A DNA stretch of 33,385 nucleotides. Origin: CAZGMC01 sp964526565. Lineage in GTDB: Bacteria; Pseudomonadota; Alphaproteobacteria; DSM-16000; Inquilinaceae. Made by a program: the position numbers and the translations under genes. Of this stretch, positions 7,830 to 14,733 are shown piece by piece. Numbering within the stretch: the first letter of the stretch is position 1; each line of letters opens with the position of its first letter. A model generated the notes under the pieces. The model did not search any database and was not told where the DNA came from. It saw only the letters and a list, made by a program, of their open reading frames with translations. The stretch is taken from the NCBI GenBank assembly GCA_964526565.1, contig CAZGMC010000042.1, forward strand, positions 1 to 33,385. Direction: 5' to 3'.

Positions 7830-8630
7830 CTAGGCCGCCGGCTCCAGCTCGACGACGACCGGGACGTGGTCGGACGGCCTGGGCGGCCAGCCGCGCACCT
7901 GTTTCAGCACGGTGGCGGCGCGCAGGGCAGGCACCAGCGGCGGCGTCACCCAGACGTGGTCCAGCCGGCGGCCGCGGTCGGAGGCCTGCCAGTCACGGGC
8001 GCGGTAGCTCCACCACGTATAGAGGCGCTGCCCGGCCGGCACGAAGTGGCGCACCGCGTCCACCCAGTCGAGCGAGCGCTGCAGGGTGCCGAGCCGGTCA
8101 ACCTCGACCGGCGTGTGGCTGACCACGTCGAGCAGCTGGACGTGCGACCAGACATCGGTCTCCAGCGGCGCGACGTTCAGGTCGCCGGTCAGCACCAGGC
8201 GGTCGCCGGTGGTGCGGTGGCCCGGCCACCAGGCCGCCATGTCGTCGAGGAACTGCAGCTTGTGGGCGAACTTCTCGTTGGTCGCCGGGTCGGGCAGGTC
8301 GCCGCCCGAGGGAACGTAGACATTGTGCACCTCGATGCCGCCGGGCAGGCGGGCCGAGACGTGGCGGCCGTCGCGGCGGCCGCACCAGTGGTGCACCGCC
8401 ACGTCGCGCAGCGGCAGCCGCGAGACGATGGCGACGCCGTGCCAGCCCTTGAACCCGGCCACGGCAACGTGGCGGTAGCCGCGCTCGGCGAACGGCGCGC
8501 GCGGGAACAGGTCGTCGGCGACCTTGGTCTCCTGCAGGCAGAGCACGTCGGGCTCGGCCTCGTCGATGAGCCGGAACGCCTGCCCGAGTCGCAGCCGCAC
8601 CGAGTTGATGTTCCAGGTGGCGATGCGCAT
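7830..8630 (-). CDS. xthA: Exodeoxyribonuclease III (AP endonuclease)
   Basis: 266-residue exonuclease III/APE1-type protein of normal length. It cleaves DNA 5' of abasic sites and removes 3' blocking groups in base excision repair. Motifs of the endonuclease/exonuclease/phosphatase fold are present in order: MRIATWNINSVRLRL (catalytic Asn), LCLQETK (metal-binding Glu), VYVPSGGD, the GDLNVAPLETDVW segment (Asp and Asn), the RRLDHVWVTP strand and the terminal SDHVPVVVEL with the catalytic Asp-His. The ATG at 8630 opens directly into the first motif. It lies 43 bp downstream of the FAH hydrolase on the same strand and is probably co-transcribed with it. Confidence 0.95.
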   Translation of the reverse strand: MRIATWNINSVRLRLGQAFRLIDEAEPDVLCLQETKVADDLFPRAPFAERGYRHVAVAGFKGWHGVAIVSRLPLRDVAVHHWCGRRDGRHVSARLPGGIEVHNVYVPSGGDLPDPATNEKFAHKLQFLDDMAAWWPGHRTTGDRLVLTGDLNVAPLETDVWSHVQLLDVVSHTPVEVDRLGTLQRSLDWVDAVRHFVPAGQRLYTWWSYRARDWQASDRGRRLDHVWVTPPLVPALRAATVLKQVRGWPPRPSDHVPVVVELEPAA

Positions 8631-8673
8631 GGGCGGGCCGGGCGATCGATTCGGTTGGACCGGCGCGGCTGCG

Positions 8674-9360
8674 TCAGGCGATGGTGATGCGCAGGTCGCC
8701 GACGCCGTCGATGTGGCCCTCCAGCGTGTCGCCGCGGACCACCGGGCCGACGCCTTCGGGCGTGCCGGTGAACAGCAGGTCGCCGCGGCGCAGCTCGACC
8801 AGGGTCGACAACTGCGCGACGGTCTCGGCGACGCTCCAGATCAGATCGCGCAGGTCGCCGTCCTGGCGCACGGCGCCGTTGACGCTCAGGCGGATGGCGC
8901 CGGCGGCCGGATGGCCGATCGCGGCGGCGGGCCGGACGGCGCCGCACGGGGCCGAGCGGTCGAAGCCCTTGGCCATGTCCCACGGGCCGCCGGCCTGCCG
9001 CGCCGTCGCCTGCAGGTCGCGGCGGGTCAGGTCGAGCCCGACCGCGTAGCCAAATACGTGGTCCAGTGCCGCGGTCGCCGGAATGTCGCGCCCGCCGGTG
9101 CCGATCGCTGCCACCAGCTCGATCTCGTGGTGCAGATTCGCCGTGGCCGGCGGATAGGGCACGGCGCTGCCGTCGGCGACCACGGCATCGGCCGGCTTCA
9201 TGAAGAACGCCGGCGGCTCGCGCTCGGGGTCGCCGCCCATCTCGCGGGCATGAGCCGCATAGTTGCGCGCCACGCAATAGATGCGGTGGATCGGGAACAG
9301 CGCGTCGCCGCCGGCGATCGGCAGCGCCGGCGGCGGGTCCGGGTCGAACAGGTAGGTCAT
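8674..9360 (-). CDS. Fumarylacetoacetate hydrolase (FAH) family protein
   Basis: 228-residue single-domain FAH-family protein, similar in layout to fumarylpyruvate hydrolases and acylpyruvases. Visible are IYCVARNYAAHAREMG, PAFFMKPADAVV, the metal-binding HHEIELVAAIG (His-Glu-x-Glu), GYAVGLDLTRRDLQ, WDMAKGFDRSAPCG and LLFTGTPEGVGPV. These enzymes cleave C-C bonds in beta-diketo acids or decarboxylate oxaloacetate-like acids with Mg2+. The substrate here (fumarylpyruvate, acylpyruvate or oxaloacetate) cannot be decided from sequence. The divergent MarR gene across a 184-bp gap is a plausible regulator of it. Confidence 0.9.
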   Translation of the reverse strand: MTYLFDPDPPPALPIAGGDALFPIHRIYCVARNYAAHAREMGGDPEREPPAFFMKPADAVVADGSAVPYPPATANLHHEIELVAAIGTGGRDIPATAALDHVFGYAVGLDLTRRDLQATARQAGGPWDMAKGFDRSAPCGAVRPAAAIGHPAAGAIRLSVNGAVRQDGDLRDLIWSVAETVAQLSTLVELRRGDLLFTGTPEGVGPVVRGDTLEGHIDGVGDLRITIA

Positions 9361-9498
9361 GGGTCGGTCTCGTCTCCGCAGGCTCGAGTCGCCGCGACGA
9401 CCCTAGCCGACGGGCAGGGTGAAGGCGAGAGCCGGCATGCCGCCCCGAACCGTCCGCCGCCGCTGCAATCGGACAGGGCCAAAACTGCGCCTTTAGGA

Positions 9499-9527
9499 TT
9501 GACCATTCGCGAGCTAACGAATATCAC
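9499..9527 (+). promoter_or_regulatory. Putative marR promoter with MarR-type operator
   Basis: TTGACC (9499-9504) and TATCAC (9522-9527) are separated by 17 bp and resemble a sigma-70 promoter directed at marR. The spacer is almost entirely an 18-bp imperfect palindrome (9505-9522, ATTCG..AGCT..CGAAT; 14 of 18 positions symmetric). A palindrome of this size between -35 and -10 is typical of MarR-family autorepression. It also faces the FAH hydrolase gene. This is an inference from layout. Confidence 0.45.
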
Positions 9528-9544
9528 AAATTGGTTTACCACAA

Positions 9545-10147
9545 ATGGCTGAGGGGCTTCAGCGCCGCACCTGCAGAGCCCGCCACGCCCGAACCTCCGT
9601 GTCGCCAATGCACTCGCTGCCGCCAATGGACATGCCTGCCGTGCCAGACTCGACCCGCCGTGTCTTCACCGATCGCGCCCGCCGCCGCGCCGGCGGGATG
9701 GACCAGGGCCTGCTGTCGGAGCTGATCGGGTACAATTTGCGCCGCGCCCAGGTCAGCCTGTTCCAGGGGCTGCAGACGGTGCTGGCGCAATTCGACGTGA
9801 CACCGGGACAGTTTGGCGTCCTCTACCTGATCCACCGCAATCCCGGCGCCAGCCAGAGCGACCTGGGGGCGGCGCTCGGCATCGACCGGTCGTCCATGGT
9901 CGCCGTGATCGACCGGCTGGAGAAGCGTGGCCTGGTGGTGCGGGCACCGTCGCCGGAGGACCGCCGCTCCTATGCGCTGCAGCTCAGCGCCAACGGGGAG
10001 GAGGTGGTCCGGCGCATGGTGCCGCTCGTCGAGCAGCACGACCGCGCCATCGCCCGCCTGCTGTCGGACGCCGAACAGGCCGAGCTCCTTGGCCTGCTGC
10101 GCCGCATCGGTGATGCCGGCGCCAGCGGTGACGCTGTCGGGCCCTGA
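9545..10147 (+). CDS. MarR family transcriptional regulator
   Basis: MarR-type winged-helix dimeric repressor. The helical dimerisation start is LLSELIGYNLRRAQVSLFQG. The wHTH is SQSDLGAALGIDRSSMVAVI with the recognition helix in the second half, followed by DRLEKRGLVVRAPSPEDRRS with the invariant wing Asp-Arg-Arg. The frame gives 200 residues from the ATG at 9545. Alternative ATGs at 9608, 9629, 9635 and 9698 give shorter proteins; the last (149 residues) matches the usual MarR length and has a weak GGCGGG before it. The true start is therefore unsure. Ligand and regulon are unknown; the divergent FAH hydrolase is the obvious candidate target. Confidence 0.88.
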   Translation: MAEGLQRRTCRARHARTSVSPMHSLPPMDMPAVPDSTRRVFTDRARRRAGGMDQGLLSELIGYNLRRAQVSLFQGLQTVLAQFDVTPGQFGVLYLIHRNPGASQSDLGAALGIDRSSMVAVIDRLEKRGLVVRAPSPEDRRSYALQLSANGEEVVRRMVPLVEQHDRAIARLLSDAEQAELLGLLRRIGDAGASGDAVGP

Positions 10148-10290
10148 CGCAGGATCGGCCCGGGCGGCCCCTGCGGCGTTCCGGTGCGGCGTTCCCGTGC
10201 GGCGGCATCCGTCCTGTTTCCCATGGCCGGCAGCGGATGGCGCATCGATGACGACGGGCTGCGCTTCACCGTGCACCGCGGCCGGTGCCG

Positions 10291-10330
10291 GCGGGGTGAT
10301 CGTGCGGCCGGCGGGGCGATCGTGCGGCCG
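10291..10330 (+). repeat. 20-bp tandem duplication upstream of argB
   Basis: GCGGGGTGATCGTGCGGCCG (10291-10310) is followed directly by the same 20 bp with one change (10311-10330). It lies in the marR-argB gap, just before the argB leader inverted repeat. Confidence 0.8.
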
Positions 10331-10334
10331 GTTG

Positions 10335-10368
10335 GCCCGGCACGAACTTTTCCTCTACAGTGCCGGGC
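10335..10368 (+). promoter_or_regulatory. Inverted repeat and possible promoter in the argB leader
   Basis: GCCCGGCAC (10335-10343) and GTGCCGGGC (10360-10368) are a perfect 9-bp inverted repeat with a 16-nt pyrimidine-rich spacer, ending 24 bp before the argB start. A TTGGCC (10332-10337) / TACAGT (10356-10361) pair with 18-bp spacing overlaps it. If the promoter is real, the repeat is placed as an operator; otherwise it would form a leader hairpin. Confidence 0.4.
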
Positions 10369-10392
10369 GCGACGCGACGGACGAGGGTGGTG

Positions 10393-11316
10393 ATGAGCGA
10401 CAAGGCAGAGACGTCCACGACCGGCCACATTCAGGACGACCGACTGGAGAAGGCCCACACGCTGGTGGAGGCGCTGCCGTTCATGCGCCGCTACAGCGGT
10501 GCCACCTTCGTCATCAAGTACGGCGGCAACGCCATGGGCGACCGTCACCTGGCCCACGATTTCGCGCGCGACGTGGTGCTGATGAAGCAGGTCGGGATCA
10601 ACCCCGTGGTGGTGCACGGCGGCGGACCGCAGATCGGACGCATGCTGGGGCGGCTGCGCATCCAGTCGGAATTCATCGACGGCCTGCGCAAGACCGACCG
10701 GGAGATCGTCGACATCGTCGAGATGGTGCTGTCCGGGTCGATCAACAAATCGATCGTGTCGGCCATCCATGAGGTCGGCGGCAAGGCGATCGGCCTGTCG
10801 GGCAAGGACGGCGGCCTGGTCACCGCGCGCAAGCTGCGCCGGACGCGCCGCGACCCCGACAGCAACATCGAGAAGATCGTCGACCTGGGCTTCGTCGGCG
10901 AGCCGTCGGCGATCAACCCGGAGATCCTGGACACGTTCGAGGAGAGCGAGTTCATCCCGGTCATCGCGCCGATCGGCGCCGGGCAGAACGGCGAGACGTT
11001 CAACATCAATGCCGACACCGTGGCCGGCGCCGTGGCCGGGGCGCTGGGCGCCTCGCGGCTGTTCCTGCTGACTGATGTGGCCGGTGTCATGAACCGGGAC
11101 AAGCGCCTGATCGCCGAGCTCGGCCTGGGCCAGGCGCGGCTGCTGATGGCCGACGGCACCATCACCGGCGGCATGATCCCCAAGGTCGAGACCTGCATCA
11201 ACGCCGTGGAGCAGGGTGTGGACGGCGCCGTCATCATCGACGGCCGGATACCCCACGCCGTGCTGCTCGAGGTCTTCACCGACGGCGGCGTCGGCACCCT
11301 GATCCACAACGATTGA
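10393..11316 (+). CDS. argB: Acetylglutamate kinase
   Basis: 307-residue N-acetyl-L-glutamate kinase, second step of arginine synthesis (ATP + N-acetylglutamate to N-acetylglutamyl phosphate). Motifs: FVIKYGGNAMGD with the catalytic K42, VVVHGGGPQIGRMLGRL, IGLSGKDGGLVTARK, the NINADTVAGAVAGALGASRL acetylglutamate site and LFLLTDVAGV. The N-terminal helix preceding the kinase core (LEKAHTLVEALPFMRRYSG) resembles the one in hexameric, arginine-inhibited enzymes, so feedback control is likely. The ATG at 10393 has a GAGGGTGGTG ribosome site; the frame extends 11 codons upstream. In related genomes it commonly neighbours the pyrimidine 5'-nucleotidase and dap genes. Here about 2 kb of accessory DNA intervenes. 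Confidence 0.96.
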   Translation: MSDKAETSTTGHIQDDRLEKAHTLVEALPFMRRYSGATFVIKYGGNAMGDRHLAHDFARDVVLMKQVGINPVVVHGGGPQIGRMLGRLRIQSEFIDGLRKTDREIVDIVEMVLSGSINKSIVSAIHEVGGKAIGLSGKDGGLVTARKLRRTRRDPDSNIEKIVDLGFVGEPSAINPEILDTFEESEFIPVIAPIGAGQNGETFNINADTVAGAVAGALGASRLFLLTDVAGVMNRDKRLIAELGLGQARLLMADGTITGGMIPKVETCINAVEQGVDGAVIIDGRIPHAVLLEVFTDGGVGTLIHND

Positions 11317-11334
11317 GACGCGCCGGCCGGCGGA

Positions 11335-11856
11335 TCAGGCCTTCACGCGGTGCCGGTAGGTGACGTTCACCCGCTTCGACGACAGAAAATACCAGGTCAG
11401 CAGCGCGGCGATCACGATTGAGATGATGAGACCGATGTACACGGACTGGTTCATCGTCTGGTTGATCCGTTCCTGGAGTTCTGCCCGCATCTGCGGGCCG
11501 CCGCCGGAGATCGTCACCATGGTCGGAAAGACCATCATGCCGATGACGTTCAGCACCACGCCGATCCACAGTGCGGCAATGGCAACCATCGGAAAGGATT
11601 GGTTGCAGGAAAAGGCCATGAACAGGACGACGGCATAGAGCACGATCGTGATGACGTTCATGATGCTGGCGTAACCGGCATTGATGCTGACTTCGACATC
11701 GCCGACGATCGTATCACCGGGGCCGGTGAACAGCAGGCTGTAGACCTGAAAGACCAGGCCGATGATGATGAGAATCATGAAGAACAGCAGCCAGCCCTTG
11801 ATGCCGTAGAGCGGGTGCTGACGAGCCTCTTCAGGGCTCACGTGCCGCCATTGCAT
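11335..11856 (-). CDS. DUF2569-like four-helix membrane protein
   Basis: 173-residue membrane protein with four predicted helices: LLFFMILIIIGLVFQVYSLL, IMNVITIVLYAVVLFMAF, MVAIAALWIGVVLNVIGMMV and IGLIISIVIAALLTWYF. The opening YGIKGWLLFFMI matches the G-x-x-GWL start typical of DUF2569 proteins, whose function is unknown. A hydrophilic, Gln/Arg-rich loop lies between helices 3 and 4. The ATG at 11856 has a strong CTGGAGGAAT ribosome site. Base composition is lower in GC than neighbouring argB. It is convergent with argB, separated by an 18-bp gap that contains most of a CGCCGGCCGGCG palindrome (11321-11332). It sits at the left end of accessory DNA. Confidence 0.75.
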   Translation of the reverse strand: MQWRHVSPEEARQHPLYGIKGWLLFFMILIIIGLVFQVYSLLFTGPGDTIVGDVEVSINAGYASIMNVITIVLYAVVLFMAFSCNQSFPMVAIAALWIGVVLNVIGMMVFPTMVTISGGGPQMRAELQERINQTMNQSVYIGLIISIVIAALLTWYFLSSKRVNVTYRHRVKA

Positions 11857-12267
11857 GGGTATTCCTCCAGTTTCCCGTGATTCGGCCCGGCGACCGGCCC
11901 GATGTCGGCGGCGCAAGCCCTCGTCGATTGATGAACAGTGCTGAGGCGCCCGCCGTTCAAGCGGCCGGACGAAAACGCGCAGAACCGCCTATTGACATTG
12001 TAGCAGCCGCAGCATGGACGCAAGTATTGCCAAGGCTTCCACCAGCCTGGGCTGTGCGGTGCGGCTACAGGCAATCTGCGGTCGCGTCAAGGCGCCGGTC
12101 CGGATGAGGAGACGGTGCGCTTGACCCGTCGCGTCCTTGCATGCGTCCATGCCCTGGATCAGGGCCGGACGCGTTGTCCATGCCGGGCGGTTGCGGCGGC
12201 CAGACACAAACTTTGCTCTTCCCGTCTCCAGACCGTAGATCATCCGTGAGACAGGAGGAGAAGGCTT
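11857..12267. other. Intergenic region upstream of the antitoxin-like gene
   Basis: About 410 bp with no supported gene; short open frames here look like shadows. It includes TTGACA at 11992-11997 without a good -10 partner, and the stem-loop at 12143-12172 (listed separately). AGACAGGAGGAGAAGG immediately precedes the next gene as a ribosome site. Confidence 0.55.
12143..12172 (+). repeat. Interrupted 12-bp stem-loop
   Basis: GCGTCC (12143-12148), 2 nt, GCCCTG (12151-12156), loop GAT, CAGGGC (12160-12165), 1 nt, GGACGC (12167-12172): two stacked 6-bp stems with a small asymmetric internal loop. No T-run follows. It lies about 95 bp upstream of the antitoxin-like gene. A direct repeat TCCATGCC (12147-12154, 12177-12184) overlaps it. 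It could be a terminator, a leader structure or an operator. Confidence 0.5.
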
Positions 12268-12483
12268 ATGGGAAGTCAGATCCAAGATCGCATATTGACC
12301 AATGAACTCATTCAGGAACGACCGGAATCAACACGGTCCGATCATGTGGCATGGAAAAGGCAAAAGATCGAGGCGTCACTCAGGAATCATCAAGCGCATC
12401 CCGAGAACAGGCGTTCAGTCGAAGAGGTGTTCAATGATCTGCGCAAGCTTATGGCACCAGAAGCCAAAGGGGTTCACCCCTAA
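12268..12483 (+). CDS. Small antitoxin-like protein (orphan)
   Basis: 71-residue hydrophilic protein with a strong AGGAGGAG ribosome site. The central segment DHVAWKRQKIEASLRNHQ followed by RRSVEEVFNDLRKLM resembles the C-terminal half of RelB/ParD-type antitoxins (D-x-x-W...KIEASL...S-x-EEVF-x-x-L). The N-terminal part could be a short DNA-binding arm. No RelE/ParE toxin frame follows directly, so it is either an orphan antitoxin or the remains of a pair. The next gene is a different, PIN-associated antitoxin candidate. Base composition is clearly lower in GC than the biosynthetic genes on both sides. The family assignment is by pattern only. Confidence 0.55.
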   Translation: MGSQIQDRILTNELIQERPESTRSDHVAWKRQKIEASLRNHQAHPENRRSVEEVFNDLRKLMAPEAKGVHP

Positions 12484-12545
12484 AGGCGGCGGGATGATTT
12501 CTCTGGAGTTCTATAGTCATGTACAAGGCAGAGGGAGACACCGAA

Positions 12546-12779
12546 ATGCGACCGATCGTCGGCACCGTCGGAGACATTGCCGCGAGGCTTGAAGAACTGG
12601 GCCTGCCAAAAGATCAGCAGGTGGTCGTAAATATTGCGGATGAGTCTGTCCTCAATGCGTTGAAAGCGATTCAATCTGAAGCTGCGCGCAGGCCGGTCAG
12701 TGATGCCGACTTCATGCAGGGGCTTGAGATCAATGCAGAAGAATTCCAGGAACTTATCGGCCGTTCTCCCGAGCGATAA
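12546..12779 (+). CDS. Putative antitoxin of a PIN-domain toxin
   Basis: 77-residue acidic protein starting MRPIVGTVGDIAARLEELGL. A putative N-terminal helix and strand (QQVVVNIADESVLNALKAI) are followed by RRPVSDADFMQGLEINAEEF, which looks like a toxin-neutralising tail. The ATG at 12546 was chosen because AGGGAG precedes it; an in-frame ATG at 12519 would add nine residues. The PIN reading frame begins 11 bp after its stop, the normal antitoxin-toxin arrangement, and this context is the main reason for the call. Sequence similarity to a named antitoxin family was not recognised. If the toxin is dead, this gene is no longer needed for neutralisation. Confidence 0.6.
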   Translation: MRPIVGTVGDIAARLEELGLPKDQQVVVNIADESVLNALKAIQSEAARRPVSDADFMQGLEINAEEFQELIGRSPER

Positions 12780-12790
12780 AAACTGGTCCT

Positions 12791-13210
12791 ATGCCTGCTG
12801 CGGTCATTGCCGTTCTCGATACGAATGTGCTGATAAGTTCAGCCTTGTATCCAGGATCAACATCAGCTTTATGAACAGAGCATTTGTTTGACAATGGCGT
12901 CATTCTGTTTTCCCCAGATACATTGGAGGAATTCAACACGGTGTTGTTCCGGCCAAAATTCGACAGTCACATGTCGAAAGCCAAACGCCATGCATTCCTG
13001 TATCAACTGTGGGTGCGGGCAACGGTTATTCAGACAAAGGAAATGCCGGAGGCTTGCCGTGATCCGAAGGACAAAAAGTTGCTTGCCGTAGCCTTGGGCG
13101 GTGAGGCGGATGTGCTTGTCAGCGGTGACAAGGATCTGCTGGCGCTGCATCCCTTCCGGGGCATCAAGATCTTGTCGCCTCGACATTTTCTGGAAGCCCT
13201 GGGACGTTGA
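12791..13210 (+). pseudogene. PIN-domain toxin interrupted by an in-frame TGA
   Basis: Read from the ATG at 12791, the frame gives a PIN-domain N-terminus (AVIAVLDTNVLISSALYPG, catalytic D10), stops at TGA 12872-12874 (codon 28), and continues in the same frame to 13210. The continuation carries the rest of the fold: ILFSPDTLEEFNTVLFRPKF, then RDPKDKKLLAVALGGEADVL and VSGDKDLLAL with D91, D94, D107, D113 and D115. A single base substitution (for example CGA to TGA) explains the break, so decay looks recent. PIN toxins are Mg2+-dependent RNases. A downstream TTG at 12884 could start a fragment lacking the first catalytic Asp. Sequencing error or readthrough are alternatives. Confidence 0.8.
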
Positions 13211-13314
13211 CGCTGCTCGTTGTGCCCGCCTGGAGAGTCCACAGCGCTGTCCGGCAGACGATGCCATCTGCTCTGGAGATCAGCGCCACACCGCGCTTGC
13301 CTCACGGCCGGCAA

Positions 13315-13340
13315 AATGCCATCCTTCCTCTGATGGCATT
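13315..13340 (+). promoter_or_regulatory. Hairpin covering the nucleotidase start codon
   Basis: AATGCCATC (13315-13323) and GATGGCATT (13332-13340) are perfect 9-bp complements around an 8-nt loop. The right arm contains the ATG start at 13333, and no ribosome site precedes it. A second ATGCCATC at 13261-13268 could pair with the same right arm, so two mutually exclusive folds are possible. Translational control is an inference. Confidence 0.5.
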
Positions 13341-14112
13341 CCCCGCGCCCACCGCCTCGATCGTCGCCGGCCCCGGGCTGGAGCATGTGGACGTCTGGGT
13401 GTTCGACCTGGACAACACGCTCTATCCGGCCTCGTGCAACCTGTTCGACCAGGTCGACCGGCGCATGGGCGAATTCATCGCCAGCACCTTCGACCTCGAT
13501 GTCGACGCCGCGCGCCGGCTGCAGAAGCAGTACTTCTTCGAGTACGGCACCACGCTGTGCGGCCTGATGACCGTGCATGGCCTGGCGCCGGAGGCATTCC
13601 TGGAGTACGTGCACGACATCGACCTGTCGGTGGTGCCGCCCAGTGCGGCCCTGGACGCGGCCCTGGCGGCGCTCGAGGGGCGCAAGCTGGTCTTCACCAA
13701 CGGCTCGGCACGCCATGCCGAGCGGGTCATGGAGCGGCTGGGCGTCGCCCGCCATTTCTCAGGCGTGGTCGACATCGCCGCCTCCGGCTACATCCCCAAG
13801 CCCGACCCGCGCGCCTATGAGGCGATGATCCGGCACTTCGGCATTCGTCCGTCCACGGCGGCGCTGATCGATGACATGGTGGCCAATCTGCGCCCCGCCC
13901 ATGCCCTGGGCATGACCACCGTCTGGGTGCGGCATGGCCATGATTGGGCGCACCCCCCTGCGGGCAGCGACCACATTCACCATATCATAGAAGACCTCGA
14001 AACCTGGCTGACCGATCTCGTCGCGGCGCGACGGCGTGCCCGCGAGAGGGAACGCCCCAGCGAACCGGGGCGAAGGTACCACAGAAACGGGGTCATGAGA
14101 GGCGTTGACTGA
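13333..14112 (+). CDS. HAD-family pyrimidine 5'-nucleotidase
   Basis: 259-residue HAD-superfamily hydrolase of the pyrimidine 5'-nucleotidase type. Motif I is FDLDNTLYP (nucleophile D25, acid D27), a sequence characteristic of that subgroup. Then come KLVFTNGSARHAERV (motif II Thr/Asn), GYIPKPDPRAYEAM (motif III Lys) and AALIDDMVANLRPAHALGM (motif IV Asp-Asp). Members dephosphorylate UMP/CMP or related phosphates, but specificity is not proven by sequence. The ATG at 13333 is the only sensible start; it lacks a ribosome site and lies in a hairpin. In related alphaproteobacteria this gene commonly lies between argB and dapD. The C-terminal 40 residues are Arg-rich and less conserved-looking. 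Confidence 0.9.
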   Translation: MAFPAPTASIVAGPGLEHVDVWVFDLDNTLYPASCNLFDQVDRRMGEFIASTFDLDVDAARRLQKQYFFEYGTTLCGLMTVHGLAPEAFLEYVHDIDLSVVPPSAALDAALAALEGRKLVFTNGSARHAERVMERLGVARHFSGVVDIAASGYIPKPDPRAYEAMIRHFGIRPSTAALIDDMVANLRPAHALGMTTVWVRHGHDWAHPPAGSDHIHHIIEDLETWLTDLVAARRRARERERPSEPGRRYHRNGVMRGVD

Positions 14113-14283
14113 ACAAGAAACGACGCCTGCCGTGGGGCAATCGGCTTTGGGAGACGCTGGATCCGGGCGGCCAGAGATGGCGCGTCCCGGCGGGTCGGTG
14201 CCGCGGTCCGGCAGCGACCCGGGCGTCGAGTGAACAGGACTGGCGGCGGGCGCTACCGGCGGGCGCCTGCAGTCAACAGGCAG

Positions 14284-14727
14284 ATGGATCGAGTCATGCC
14301 GCTGGTCTGGCGAGAGGAGATGAGTGTCGGCGATCCGATGATCGACGGCGACCATAAGACTTTGATTGCTATCATCAACAGCGCCGAGACGGTGATCAAC
14401 GAAGGCCGCGGCCGCCGTGATCTCCAGAAGGTTCTCGACCGCTTGTGCACCTATACGCGGGAGCACTTCGCCCGCGAGGAAAGCCTGCAACGGCGCATCC
14501 GCTATCCGTTCCACGAGGCACATGTCCTGGAGCACCAGAAGCTCGAGGACAAGCTCAACCAGATCCGCTCCGGTTCCGGCAGTGGCGCCTACGACTACGA
14601 GGACGCGCTGGTGCAGCTGGTGAACCTGCTCGAGGACTGGCTGATCACCCACGTGCTGAGCCACGACATGCGGATGAAGCCGTACGTCAAGCAGGCCAAC
14701 GCGCCGCCGCTCGCCCGCAGCGCGTGA
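14284..14727 (+). CDS. Bacteriohemerythrin
   Basis: 147-residue single-domain hemerythrin with every diiron ligand in place: H24 (IDGDHKTL), H61 and E65 (HFAREE), H80 and H84 (HVLEH), H123 and D128 (HVLSHD). The family opening LVWREEMSVGDPMIDGDH is complete. Such proteins bind O2 (or sense O2/NO) at a non-heme diiron centre in a four-helix bundle; roles include oxygen delivery to membrane oxidases and protection of iron enzymes. Starts at 14284 or 14296 are both possible, and a GTG at 14230 is less likely. It stands alone between the nucleotidase and a REP-like palindrome, so the neighbours give no functional hint. Confidence 0.93.
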   Translation: MDRVMPLVWREEMSVGDPMIDGDHKTLIAIINSAETVINEGRGRRDLQKVLDRLCTYTREHFAREESLQRRIRYPFHEAHVLEHQKLEDKLNQIRSGSGSGAYDYEDALVQLVNLLEDWLITHVLSHDMRMKPYVKQANAPPLARSA

Positions 14728-14733
14728 CAGCAG

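Noticed and set aside
11321..11332. CGCCGGCCGGCG palindrome between argB and the DUF2569 gene as a bidirectional terminator
   Set aside because: Short, without loop or T-runs; such GC palindromes are common in this composition (a similar one follows hemW).
11989..12285. 98-residue minus-strand frame ending VEALAILASMLRLLQCQ
   Set aside because: No recognisable family, no ribosome site, atypical composition. It was considered as an integrase remnant but nothing supports that.
12884..13210. Independent short gene starting at TTG 12884
   Set aside because: It is the C-terminal part of the PIN domain in the same frame as the upstream N-terminal half, separated only by a TGA, so it is a broken gene rather than a separate one.
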